NCBI RefSeq assembly: GCF_914271485.1
Contig: NZ_CAJZAG010000002.1
Location: forward strand, 434,001-498,000
Length of the DNA: 64,000 bases
From: Cupriavidus pampae
GTDB taxonomy: Bacteria > Pseudomonadota > Gammaproteobacteria > Burkholderiales > Burkholderiaceae
Direction: 5' to 3'
Of this stretch, positions 37,514-45,949 are shown piece by piece (the stretch's first letter is position 1; each line of letters starts with the position of its first letter). Below the pieces are notes generated by a model. That model did no database searches and was not told the DNA's origin. It was given only the letters and a program-made list of their open reading frames with translations. A program made the position numbers and the translations under genes.

Positions 37514-39205
37514 ATGAGCGAGGATCTGGAGGACGATGAAAGCGTGCGCAATCACCCGCGCTACGCCCAGATGTTTCCGGTGCTCCGCGACACCGAGCTC
37601 CAACGCGTACGGCGCTTCGGCACGCTGACTCACCATGCCGCCGGCGAGTACCTGTATCGCGCCGGTAACCTGTGTCCGGGCGTGTTCGTGCTGCTACAGG
37701 GCAAGGTGCGCATCATTGGCCGCGACGGGCTCGGTCACGAACGCATCGTCCATACCTATACGCAGCGCGGCGAATTCACGTCGGACGTCACGCAGCTGTC
37801 GAGCAAGCCTGCCGTGGTCGACGCGCTGGTGATCGAGGACGTGCAGGCCCTGCTGCTGCGGCCGGACGAACTGAGTGCGTTGATGATCAGCGAGGCCGAT
37901 GTCGGCGAGACGCTGATGCGCGCGCTGATCTTGCGCCGCGTGCTGGTGATCGAGCGCGGTCACGGCGTGATCCTGGTCGGTTCGGGCGACGATGCCCGGT
38001 TGCAGGCGTTGCAGAACTTCCTGCGCCGCAATGCGTTTCCGTACGTGACACTCGACGCCACGCACGAGGCCGAAGCCATCGCCTTGCTCGCGCGGCTGAC
38101 GCCGGCGCCCGACGATTTTCCGATCGTGGTGTGCCCGGATGGGTCCGTGATGCGCAATCCCGATCCGGGTCAGCTCGCATCGTGCCTCGGCCTGATTCCT
38201 GAATTCGACGCCACCCATCTCTACGACGTGGCGGTGGTGGGCGCCGGTCCCGCCGGGCTGGCCACCGCCGTTTATGCGGCCTCCGAGGGCCTGTCCGTCG
38301 CGGTATTCGACTGCCGCGCGCCGGGCGGCCAGGCCGGTACGAGCGCGCGCATCGAGAACTACCTCGGCTTTCCCACCGGCATCACGGGCCATGCGCTGGC
38401 CGGACGCGCTTTCGTGCAGGCACAGAAATTCGGCGCGCATATCGGTATCCCGTGCGAAGTCAACGCGCTGCATTGCAGCCGCTCTCCACTCGGCCTTTCG
38501 TTCGACGATGGTGGACAGATCCAGGCGCGCACGGTGGTCATCGCCAGCGGCGCCGAGTACCGGCGTCCCGCCGTGGCGGACCTCGAACGCTTCGAGGGCA
38601 ATGGCGTCTACTACTGGGCCACACCGATCGAGGCGCGGCTATGCCGCTCGGAACCGGTGCTGCTGATTGGCGGCGGCAACTCGGCCGGTCAGGCCGTGGT
38701 GTTCCTCTCAGCCCATGCCGAACATGTGCACATGTTCATTCGCGGCGGCGACCTCGAGCAAAGCATGTCGCGCTATCTCGTCGAACGCGTGCGCGCGCTG
38801 CCTAACGTGACGCTCCATACGGGCGTCGAGCTCACGTCCCTCGAAGGCACCGCGCGGCTCGAACGCGTGCATTATCGCGGCACCGGTGGCATGGAGGGCA
38901 GCATGACCACGCACCATCTGTTCGTGTTTATCGGCGCGGATCCGAATACCGATTGGCTGCGGCCCAGCGGCGTGCTGCTCGACGACAAGGGCTTTGTGCT
39001 GACCGACTCCAGTCTGCCCGCGTTCGCCACACCGGGACGGCCCCCGCTGCTGTTGCAGACCAGCATGGAGGGCGTGTTTGCGATTGGTGACGTACGTTCG
39101 GGCTCGACCAAGCGCGTGGCGTCCGCGGTCGGCGAAGGCGCGGCAGTGGTGGCGCAGCTGCATCGCTTCCTCGCATGGCAGCGCGAGGAAGCGAAGAAGA
39201 TCTGA
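37514..39205 (+). CDS. cNMP-binding domain / thioredoxin-reductase-like flavoprotein fusion
   Basis: The 563-residue protein has an N-terminal cyclic-nucleotide-binding fold (about residues 15-135: AAGEYLYRAGNLCPGVFVLLQGKVRII), a glutaredoxin-like linker (150-230) and a class II pyridine-nucleotide flavoprotein module: FAD motif VVGAGPAGLA (241-250), NAD(P) motif LIGGGNSAGQA (384-394) and FAIGDVR near the end. The place of the thioredoxin reductase CxxC (near residue 368) reads YYWATP, so it is not a standard thioredoxin reductase. The ATG at 37514 follows a GAGGGAG site. Substrate and nucleotide effector unknown. Confidence 0.9.
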   Translation: MSEDLEDDESVRNHPRYAQMFPVLRDTELQRVRRFGTLTHHAAGEYLYRAGNLCPGVFVLLQGKVRIIGRDGLGHERIVHTYTQRGEFTSDVTQLSSKPAVVDALVIEDVQALLLRPDELSALMISEADVGETLMRALILRRVLVIERGHGVILVGSGDDARLQALQNFLRRNAFPYVTLDATHEAEAIALLARLTPAPDDFPIVVCPDGSVMRNPDPGQLASCLGLIPEFDATHLYDVAVVGAGPAGLATAVYAASEGLSVAVFDCRAPGGQAGTSARIENYLGFPTGITGHALAGRAFVQAQKFGAHIGIPCEVNALHCSRSPLGLSFDDGGQIQARTVVIASGAEYRRPAVADLERFEGNGVYYWATPIEARLCRSEPVLLIGGGNSAGQAVVFLSAHAEHVHMFIRGGDLEQSMSRYLVERVRALPNVTLHTGVELTSLEGTARLERVHYRGTGGMEGSMTTHHLFVFIGADPNTDWLRPSGVLLDDKGFVLTDSSLPAFATPGRPPLLLQTSMEGVFAIGDVRSGSTKRVASAVGEGAAVVAQLHRFLAWQREEAKKI

Positions 39206-39217
39206 CCCACGCGCGTT

Positions 39218-39943
39218 TCAGCTGCCGAGCAGTGCGACCACTTCATCCGTGGTCCACAATCCATTCGCGATAAAGCGGAAGTTGATCAGCGCGGCGAGAT
39301 AGCCGTCGCCTTCGGGGACCTTCGGTCCGGCGATCGCGTCGCGCACCACGCCGACCTCGAAGCCCTGCTCCAGCAGGTCGCGCAGATGCGACTCCACGCA
39401 CAGATTGGCGGCCATGCCGGTCAGAATCACCTGATCGACATGACGCTTGCGTAGTTGCAGCGTCAGATCGTTGACCTGCGGCCCGTACAGCTTGTGGGTC
39501 GAGCAGATGATGGTCTTGCCGTCTTCGATAAAAGGCTTCAGTTCGGGCAGAAAGTCCGCGCCCGAGTCGCGGAAGCCCTCGAGCGTCAGCGCACCGGGGC
39601 GATTGAACATACCGAGCGCGTGCTGCAAGACTTCGCCCGGCCCCTGGAACGCCCCTTCGTGATCATGCGGATAGTAGTAATGTGGCGACACGGCGACCGG
39701 TAGCCCGGCGGCCTTGGCCGCCTGAAACAGGCGCGCGAGGTTCGGGACAAGGTTTTGCTCGGTCACGCTCTCACCCACCACCGGCCACGCGGCGCCTTGC
39801 GGGCTCATAAAGTCGATCTGCGGATCGATGACGACCAGCGCCGCGCGCTTCGGGTCGAGCTTCATCGTGTGCTTGGGCAGCGCGGCGTCGGCGGGGTCGG
39901 CGTACTGAGGCAAGGGTTGAGGCAAGGACGTGGTCTGGCACAT
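39218..39943 (-). CDS. Isochorismatase-family cysteine hydrolase
   Basis: The 241-residue protein carries the full cysteine-hydrolase triad: Asp40 (VVIDPQIDF), Lys151 (STHKLYG) and Cys182 (AANLCVESHLRDL). Such enzymes hydrolyse isochorismate, ureido compounds, nicotinamide or similar amides; the substrate is not evident. It has a GGAG site at the right spacing. It lies after the tetR-type gene on the same strand, with an intrinsic terminator and a TetR-type palindrome between them, so it has its own promoter. Confidence 0.92.
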   Translation of the reverse strand: MCQTTSLPQPLPQYADPADAALPKHTMKLDPKRAALVVIDPQIDFMSPQGAAWPVVGESVTEQNLVPNLARLFQAAKAAGLPVAVSPHYYYPHDHEGAFQGPGEVLQHALGMFNRPGALTLEGFRDSGADFLPELKPFIEDGKTIICSTHKLYGPQVNDLTLQLRKRHVDQVILTGMAANLCVESHLRDLLEQGFEVGVVRDAIAGPKVPEGDGYLAALINFRFIANGLWTTDEVVALLGS

Positions 39944-39979
39944 GGTGGTTCTCCGGGGATAAAAAACCGATCTATATAT

Positions 39980-39995
39980 AGATGACCGGTCATCT
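39980..39995. promoter_or_regulatory. TetR-type operator upstream of the cysteine hydrolase
   Basis: AGATGACC/GGTCATCT is a perfect 16-bp palindrome in the promoter region of the hydrolase gene. A closely related dyad lies in front of the tetR-type gene at 40680-40699. The paired placement argues that the adjacent regulator binds both. Confidence 0.6.
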
Positions 39996-40006
39996 TGCTA
40001 CAAGGC

Positions 40007-40032
40007 AAAAAAAGACGAGCAATACGCTCGTC
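40007..40032 (-). terminator. Intrinsic terminator of the tetR-type gene
   Basis: On the minus strand GACGAGC (40032-40026) pairs with GCTCGTC (40020-40014) around a 5-base loop and is followed by seven T. It lies 18 bp after the tetR-type stop codon. Confidence 0.8.
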
Positions 40033-40049
40033 ACTGTGAGGTGAATGGA

Positions 40050-40631
40050 TCAGGCCAGCAGTTTCGGCAGCACCAGCCGTTCGAAGCGCAGGTACGGCTC
40101 GCGATTGCGCTGCACTTTCGCGCGCAGCACGGCCCCCTCCCACGCTTCGATCAACACGCCCGCGAGATCGCGTGCGCGTTCGCCCGCACCGATATGCGAG
40201 AGCGCGGCCAGGCACTCGGCCAACGCGTCTTCCCAGCGCTGGAACAATTGCATCAGGCGGCGGCGCGCATCATCGCTTTCGGTAGCGAGCTCGAGCGAGA
40301 GGTTGCCGACCAGGCAGCCCTGCGCGAAGTTATGCTGGCCATGGTCGTCAGCCAGCGCGCGGAAAAAGCGCGCCAGCCGCGTGGCCGGCGCTTGCGACGT
40401 ATCGCGTAACAGCGGGAAGTGCCGCGCCTCGATGCCGAGCCAATATTGCTCGAGCAGTTCGATGGCGAACGCTTCCTTGCTGTCGAAGTAGTTGTAGAAC
40501 GAGCCCTTGGGCACCCCCGCCGCGGCCGTGATGTCCTGCACGCCCGAGCCGTTGAAGCCACGGCTGTGAATGACCTGGCCGCCGGTGGCAAGCAACCGGG
40601 CGCGCACGTCGGGGTTCGGGGGTCTGGGCAT
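40050..40631 (-). CDS. TetR-family repressor
   Basis: A 193-residue TetR protein with the N-terminal helix-turn-helix GVQDITAAAGVPKGSFYNYFDSKEAFAIELL and a helical ligand domain of the AcrR/NemR-like subgroup (NFAQGCLVGNLSLELA). Reactive-electrophile sensors such as NemR have this shape, but no particular ligand can be claimed. Palindromes in front of it and in front of the hydrolase suggest it represses both. Confidence 0.94.
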   Translation of the reverse strand: MPRPPNPDVRARLLATGGQVIHSRGFNGSGVQDITAAAGVPKGSFYNYFDSKEAFAIELLEQYWLGIEARHFPLLRDTSQAPATRLARFFRALADDHGQHNFAQGCLVGNLSLELATESDDARRRLMQLFQRWEDALAECLAALSHIGAGERARDLAGVLIEAWEGAVLRAKVQRNREPYLRFERLVLPKLLA

Positions 40632-40679
40632 GGCAGCAATCTTCCGGCAGGGAAGGCGGGTGGGTGACGATAGTTAGCA

Positions 40680-40699
40680 AGATAGTCGGTCATCTATCT
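40680..40699. promoter_or_regulatory. TetR-type operator upstream of the tetR-type gene
   Basis: The dyad AGATAGTCGGTCATCTATCT shares the core CGGTCATCT with the perfect palindrome at 39980-39995 and lies 48 bp before the regulator start, where an autoregulatory operator is expected. Confidence 0.5.
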
Positions 40700-40742
40700 A
40701 AAGTCAACCCCGCCCCAGCTCCGCTCCCCTGCCCTCGGCGGG

Positions 40743-41573
40743 CTAACGCCCGGTAAAGCGTGCCGGCCGCCGCTCGATAAAGTGCGCCACGCCCTCGGTA
40801 AAGTCTTCGCTCTGGATGCTTTCGAACATCTCGGCATTGGCCACGCGGGTGGCGTCCGCCAGCGATTGGAACGGTTGCTCCCACAGTTGGCGCTTGATCA
40901 CGCCGATCGAGCGCGGCGACACGTTCTCGGCGAGATCGTCCGCATAGGCGATGGTCTCGTTCAGCAATGCATCGGCTTCGTACACGCGGTCGACCAGACC
41001 CATGCGCAGCGCTTCGTCGGCGAGGACCTTGCGCGCCGAGTACAAGAGATCCGCGGCATGACCGGGACCGACCACGCGCGGCAGCAGCCAGCCGATGCCG
41101 TGCTCGGCAATCAGGCCGCGGCGCGCGAACGCTGTGCTGAACGCGGCGTTTGCGCTGGCAAAGCGCATATCGCTATAGAGCGCGAACACCAGACCCAACC
41201 CGGCCGCCGCACCGTTGATCGCGGAGATCACGGGCTTGCGCAGCGCGGGGAAGTAACCATAACGCGTCTGGTAGTCCGCGCGCCGGTTCATGTCGAACGG
41301 CCGCATCCAGCGCGCCGCGCGGATATCGTCGGGCGGCAGGATCTCCAGCGCGTTGATATCCATGCCGGCGCAGAAGCCCTTGCCCGCGCCGGTGAGCACC
41401 ACCACGCGCACCTCTTCCTCGCGGTCGAGCGCTTCCATGGCGTCGCGCAACTCGGTTTCCATCACCTGCGTCAGCGCGTTGAGCTTGTCCGGGCGATTCA
41501 GCGTGACGATCGCCACGCGGCCGCTGCGGCCGGCCAGCGTGACCGTCAGTTCTTCATACTTTCGTTGATTCAT
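40743..41573 (-). CDS. Enoyl-CoA hydratase/isomerase family protein (1)
   Basis: The 276-residue crotonase-fold protein has the oxyanion-hole segments GAGKGFCAGMDINAL and INGAAAGLGLVFALYSDMRFAS, and the later ARRGLIAEHGIGWLLPRVVG helix where one catalytic Glu usually sits (AEHG here). It has an AGGA site before the ATG at 41573. Last gene of the bug-ligase-hydratase-dehydrogenase-hydratase operon, 42 bp after the aldehyde dehydrogenase. The CoA substrate is unknown. Confidence 0.92.
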   Translation of the reverse strand: MNQRKYEELTVTLAGRSGRVAIVTLNRPDKLNALTQVMETELRDAMEALDREEEVRVVVLTGAGKGFCAGMDINALEILPPDDIRAARWMRPFDMNRRADYQTRYGYFPALRKPVISAINGAAAGLGLVFALYSDMRFASANAAFSTAFARRGLIAEHGIGWLLPRVVGPGHAADLLYSARKVLADEALRMGLVDRVYEADALLNETIAYADDLAENVSPRSIGVIKRQLWEQPFQSLADATRVANAEMFESIQSEDFTEGVAHFIERRPARFTGR

Positions 41574-41615
41574 GATTCGATTCCTGTGTCGTGTGCGGGG
41601 CCACTGCGAGGCAAC

Positions 41616-43031
41616 TCAAGGCGACTGCACCGCGCGTGGTTCGACGAATTCTTCAAGGCCGAAGACGCCGCCCTCGCGTCCCATACCGGACAAGCCAAAC
41701 CCACCGAACGGTGCGGCTGGATTGAAGCGCGCGCCGTTGACATCGACCTGTCCCGCACGTAGCGCGTCGGCAACTTCGGCGCCGGTGGCGTCGTCGGCGG
41801 CCCACACGGTCGCTGCCAGCCCATACGGCGTGCCATTGGCGAGGGCAATCGCCTCCTCCACCGTGTCGTAGCACTGCACCGCCAGCACGGGGCCGAATAC
41901 CTCTTCATTGGCGAGGCGGCTGTCCGGCGCTACGTTGCCGTAGACCGTGGGCGCCACGAAGAAGCCGCGCGCCGGCACCGGTGCATCGGGGCCGCCCGCG
42001 ATGCGATCGAAGCCCGCGCGTTCGGCCTCCGCCAGATGCACGCGTACGCGCTCACGCTGCGTAGCCGAAAGCAGCGGGCCAATACGCGTGGCGGCATCGG
42101 CGGGATCGCCGAGCGTCATCGCTGCCGCAGCCTGCTCGAGCAGCGCGCGGCATTCGGGATACGCTTCGCGCGCCACGATCAATCGGGTGGTCGCGCTACA
42201 GGTCTGCCCTGAGTTGAGGAAGCACGAGGCCACGGTCGCCTTGACCGCCTTTTGCAGATCGGCACCGGGCAGCACCACCGCCGCGGACTTGCCACCGAGC
42301 TCCATCGACACGCGCTTCATATCGCCAGCCGCGCTTGCCGCGACCTTGCGGCCCACTGCCGTCGAGCCCGTGAACGACACCATCCGCACGTCGGGATGCG
42401 CCACCAGCGCGGTGCCGAGTGCGGCACCGCCTGAAACGATATTGAGCACGCCGGCCGGCAGGCGCGCGGCCTCGCAGGCTTCGATCAAATGCAGTGTGGC
42501 GGCCGGCGCGAGTTCCGACGGCTTCAGTACGACCGTGCAGCCCGCCAGCAGCGCCGGTGCGATCTTGCCCGTGATCTGATGCAGCGGATAGTTCCACGGC
42601 GTGATCGCCGCGACCACGCCAACGGGCACCATCGTCACGCGGGAATGACCGACGTGTCGCACGAACTCGAAGGTTTCTGCCAGCGCCGCCGTGGCACGCC
42701 ATGCCGCGATCGGCGCATCCACCTGAATCCGGCGCGACAGCTTGAGCGGCATGCCGACTTCGCGCGAAATATCCTGCGCGAGATCGGCGGCGCGCGCTTC
42801 CAGCGCATCGGCGATGGCCAGCAGATATTGCGCACGCTTGCCGGCACCGAGTGCCTGCCAGTCAAGCGCGGCCCGCGTGGCGGCGCGTACGGCGGCATCG
42901 GCGTCGCTGGCATTGCCCAACTTCACGTCCACACGCGGCGCCTCGGTGGCGGCATCGAGCACGCGCACGATGTCTTCATTGCCGATCGTACGGCGCGCAC
43001 CATCGATATAGTGTTCAGATAAAAGCTTCAC
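41616..43031 (-). CDS. NAD(P)-dependent aldehyde dehydrogenase
   Basis: A 471-residue ALDH. The cofactor segment is AITPWNYPLHQ, the Rossmann turn is FTGSTAVGR, the general base Glu is in ELGGKSAAVV and the nucleophilic Cys in FLNSGQTCSATTR; EEVFGPVL and the C-terminal PFGGFGLSGMGREGG complete the family pattern. The true start is the GTG at 43031, which overlaps the upstream hydratase stop by 4 bases (GTGA) and has a CAGGGAG site. It likely oxidises an aldehyde formed from the CoA-bound substrate by the adjacent hydratases; that link is inferred. Confidence 0.95.
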   Translation of the reverse strand: MKLLSEHYIDGARRTIGNEDIVRVLDAATEAPRVDVKLGNASDADAAVRAATRAALDWQALGAGKRAQYLLAIADALEARAADLAQDISREVGMPLKLSRRIQVDAPIAAWRATAALAETFEFVRHVGHSRVTMVPVGVVAAITPWNYPLHQITGKIAPALLAGCTVVLKPSELAPAATLHLIEACEAARLPAGVLNIVSGGAALGTALVAHPDVRMVSFTGSTAVGRKVAASAAGDMKRVSMELGGKSAAVVLPGADLQKAVKATVASCFLNSGQTCSATTRLIVAREAYPECRALLEQAAAAMTLGDPADAATRIGPLLSATQRERVRVHLAEAERAGFDRIAGGPDAPVPARGFFVAPTVYGNVAPDSRLANEEVFGPVLAVQCYDTVEEAIALANGTPYGLAATVWAADDATGAEVADALRAGQVDVNGARFNPAAPFGGFGLSGMGREGGVFGLEEFVEPRAVQSP

Positions 43032-43819
43032 TGCGACTCCCTGTTTTGCCTGGTATTGCGTTGTTCCAGAAACTGCGCCATGACGCGCTGCGGTTCCCCA
43101 TCGGCATAGCATTCGAGCTGCGCGCGAATGCCGTTCACGCAGGCTTCGTCGAAGCCCGGCTGCGTCATCGCGCGCAGGCGCTGCCGGGATAGCCGCACCG
43201 CAGTGGGCGGCAGCCTGGCGAGGCTGCGAGCACGATCCAGCGCGGCCGGCATCAATTCCGCCTCCGTGTGCAGCGCGGTGACCAGGCCCATTTCGTAGGC
43301 ACGCTGGCCGCTGACCAGCTCCCCCGACAGCGACATCTGCACGTTATGCGTGTGCCCGACGTGCAGCGTCATCAGATACGAGCCGACGATGCTGGCCAGA
43401 CCGGCCTTGACCTCCGGCTGGCCCCAGCGGCTCTCGGGCGTCGTCAGCCTGAAATCCGCGCACAGTGCCACCTGAAAACCGGCCCCCGCCGCCACGCCGC
43501 GCGCGGCGACCACGCATGGCTTGTCGAGATCGCGCACGGCCTGGTACATCGCCCGCTGCCGTTCGAGCCATGGCACCAGTTGCTGCCATGTCACCTCGGC
43601 CGCTTCATCGAGGTCCTGCCCCGCGCAGAACGCGCGTTCGCCCGCACCAGTCAGCACCAGTGCGCGCACGTCGGCATCGGCGTTGAGGGTGCGCAGTGCA
43701 TCGATCAGCGCGCTGCGCAGCGCGCCGTTCACGGCGTTCATGCGCGTGGGACGGTTCAGCGTGACGATGGCAAGATCGCCATCGCGCTCGATGCGCACGA
43801 CCTGTGTGTCGTCGCTCAT
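43028..43819 (-). CDS. Enoyl-CoA hydratase/isomerase family protein (2)
   Basis: This 263-residue crotonase-family protein shows AIVTLNRPTRMNAVN at the N-terminus, the oxyanion segment GAGERAFCAGQDLDEA, ARGVAAGAGFQVALCADFRL and the RWGQPEVKAGL helix, with Glu in place near the usual catalytic site. It overlaps both the CoA ligase gene (ATGA) and the aldehyde dehydrogenase gene (GTGA) by 4 bp, so it is translationally coupled to both. Confidence 0.93.
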   Translation of the reverse strand: MSDDTQVVRIERDGDLAIVTLNRPTRMNAVNGALRSALIDALRTLNADADVRALVLTGAGERAFCAGQDLDEAAEVTWQQLVPWLERQRAMYQAVRDLDKPCVVAARGVAAGAGFQVALCADFRLTTPESRWGQPEVKAGLASIVGSYLMTLHVGHTHNVQMSLSGELVSGQRAYEMGLVTALHTEAELMPAALDRARSLARLPPTAVRLSRQRLRAMTQPGFDEACVNGIRAQLECYADGEPQRVMAQFLEQRNTRQNRESQ

Positions 43820-45921
43820 GTCTGTTCCTCCAGCTGGACGACCGCATCGACGGCGATCACGCCCTCGCCCGCGGCCATCACCATCAATGGGTTGATATCG
43901 ACCGAGCGCACTGCGGAGCGATGGCGCAACGCCCAGTCGCCCAGCGCGACTGCGGCGGTGGCCAGTGCGTCGAGATCAAGCGCCGGGACGTCGCGATAGC
44001 CTGTGAACAGCGGCGCGATACGCAGGCGCGCGCACGCGGCCTTGACGTCGTCGGCCGTGAATGGGGCAAGCAAGGTCACGATGTCCTTGCGCAATTCCAG
44101 CAGCGTGCCGCCCTCGCCGATCATCACAAGCGGGCCGAAGGTGGGGTCCACCGACACGCCCAGCGCGAACTCGTGCCGGCCCTTGACCATTTGCGCCACT
44201 ACGATCTGCGGCGCTTCCACCTCGAGCTTGCGTAGCGTGGCCAGGCAGGCGCGCGCGGCTTCCGCGACGTCGGCGGCGGACGTCAGGCGCAGATGAACGA
44301 GGCCGTGTTCGCTCTTGTGCGGCACGGCCGCCGCACAGCCTTTGACGACTACCGCGCCGGTGCCGGCCGCAGTCAATGCCTCGAACGCGGCCACCGCCTC
44401 TTCCGCGCTTGCACATAGCCGGTAAGGCACGGCAGGCACGCCCGCCTCGGCCAGCAGCGCCAGACTCCGCGCCTCGTCCTGCAAACCCCGGCCTTCAAGG
44501 GGCTGTGCGACCGGCGCGGGAGACATGTCCCTCGCCCGCGCGGCGCGCTGGCGATGCGCGGCATACTGCGCGAGCGCGGCTACGGCATCGGCTTCGGTCA
44601 CGAATGTCGGTACGCCATGGCGCGTGAACACGTCACGCACGCTCTGCTGCGGCGCGCTGGCGACCAGCGGCTTGCGATGCGCGGCACTGAACGCCGCCGC
44701 ATCGCGCGCCAGCGCTTCCACATCATAGCCCGGACCCGCCACGGGAATGCCGACCATCACCATGTCTGCCTGCGGATCGGCGCCGAGCGCGTTGAGCACG
44801 CGCGGAAACATATCGCCCTTGCCGAGCAGCGCGGCGGTCATATCGAGCGGATTGTTCGCGGTGCCGAAGTCGGGCAGGATCGCCGCGAGGGCGTGCAACG
44901 TGTCCGGCTGCAGTTCCGACAGTGGCAAGGCATGGCGCTCGGCCAGATCGGCCGCCATCACGCCCACCGCGCCGCTATGGCTCATCACCACCGTGCGGCC
45001 TTGTGCCGGCGCATGGTCCTGCAGATACAGCGGCACCGCGCGCACCATCTCGCCGATATCGCGGGCACGCCAGATGCCATGCGCGGCCAGAAACGCGTCG
45101 ATCGCCGCGTCGTTGCCAACCAGTGCGCCCGTATGCGACGCCGCGGCCTGCGCGCCGCGCGCGCTGTTGCCGGCCTTGATCGCCACGATGCTGGCGCCAC
45201 GCGCGCGCGCCGTCGCCGCGGCGAGGGCCAGTTCGTCGGGATTGGAGATCGATTCGAGGTACACCAGAATCAGCCGCACCTCGGGATCGGCCGCCACCGC
45301 GGCGGCAATGGCGCACGCATCGAGGTCGGCGTCGTTGCCGGTGGCCACGAGGTAACGCACGCCATAACCGGCCTGCCGCAACAACGCATACGGCATGACG
45401 CTGGCCGCGCCGCTCTGGCTGATGATCGCGATCGGGCCGTCCTGCGGCGCCACTTCCATAAACATCGTCGAGAAGTTCAGCACCGCACCGGTGGCGAAGT
45501 TCGCGGTGCCCTGCGCGTTCGGGCCAACCAGTCGCATGCCACGTGTGTTGGCGAGGCGCACAAGCTCCTGCTGGCGCTCGCGGCCGGCCGCGCCGGTCTC
45601 CGCAAACCCCGATGCCATGATCACGGCCGCCTTGACACCTGCGTCCGCACACAGGCGCACCTGTTCGAGCGTGGCGTCGCCGGAAACCGCGATGATCGCA
45701 GCGTCGGGCGTCTTGCCGCTGGCGACAAGATCCGTGAGGCTGGCGTATGCAGGCAGGCCCTGGATGACATCGCGCCCAGGATTGACCGGCAGGATGTCGC
45801 CCCGGTACCCGAACGCGCGCATGTAATGAATCGGGCGACCACCGACCTTGTTGGGATTGTCCGAGGCGCCGATCACGGCGACCGAGGCTGGATGGAACAA
45901 CGCATCCATAGCAGCTTCCAT
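43816..45921 (-). CDS. ADP-forming acyl-CoA synthetase (CoA-binding plus ATP-grasp fusion)
   Basis: From ATG 45921 the protein has 701 residues. The N-terminal CoA-binding Rossmann domain (SVAVIGASDNPNKVGGRP) and the two ligase-CoA domains (IISQSGAASV, SHTGALVGND with the phospho-His) are followed by an ATP-grasp domain (VVVKGCAAAVPHKSEHGLV, VGGP-like MIGEGG, VDINPLMV). Such enzymes activate carboxylic acids to CoA thioesters using ATP and giving ADP and phosphate. Starts at 45909 or a TTG at 45957 are alternatives. Second gene of the Bug operon; the acid is not known. Confidence 0.9.
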   Translation of the reverse strand: MEAAMDALFHPASVAVIGASDNPNKVGGRPIHYMRAFGYRGDILPVNPGRDVIQGLPAYASLTDLVASGKTPDAAIIAVSGDATLEQVRLCADAGVKAAVIMASGFAETGAAGRERQQELVRLANTRGMRLVGPNAQGTANFATGAVLNFSTMFMEVAPQDGPIAIISQSGAASVMPYALLRQAGYGVRYLVATGNDADLDACAIAAAVAADPEVRLILVYLESISNPDELALAAATARARGASIVAIKAGNSARGAQAAASHTGALVGNDAAIDAFLAAHGIWRARDIGEMVRAVPLYLQDHAPAQGRTVVMSHSGAVGVMAADLAERHALPLSELQPDTLHALAAILPDFGTANNPLDMTAALLGKGDMFPRVLNALGADPQADMVMVGIPVAGPGYDVEALARDAAAFSAAHRKPLVASAPQQSVRDVFTRHGVPTFVTEADAVAALAQYAAHRQRAARARDMSPAPVAQPLEGRGLQDEARSLALLAEAGVPAVPYRLCASAEEAVAAFEALTAAGTGAVVVKGCAAAVPHKSEHGLVHLRLTSAADVAEAARACLATLRKLEVEAPQIVVAQMVKGRHEFALGVSVDPTFGPLVMIGEGGTLLELRKDIVTLLAPFTADDVKAACARLRIAPLFTGYRDVPALDLDALATAAVALGDWALRHRSAVRSVDINPLMVMAAGEGVIAVDAVVQLEEQT

Positions 45922-45949
45922 GGCGTCGTGCAGCGGCGAAAGCGTGGCG

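Noticed and set aside
40743-43819. Ferulate-to-vanillin operon (fcs-ech-vdh)
   Set aside because: Gene types fit loosely, but the hydratases lack the sequence features I know from feruloyl-CoA hydratase/lyase and the ligase is of the ADP-forming type. Kept as unknown substrate.
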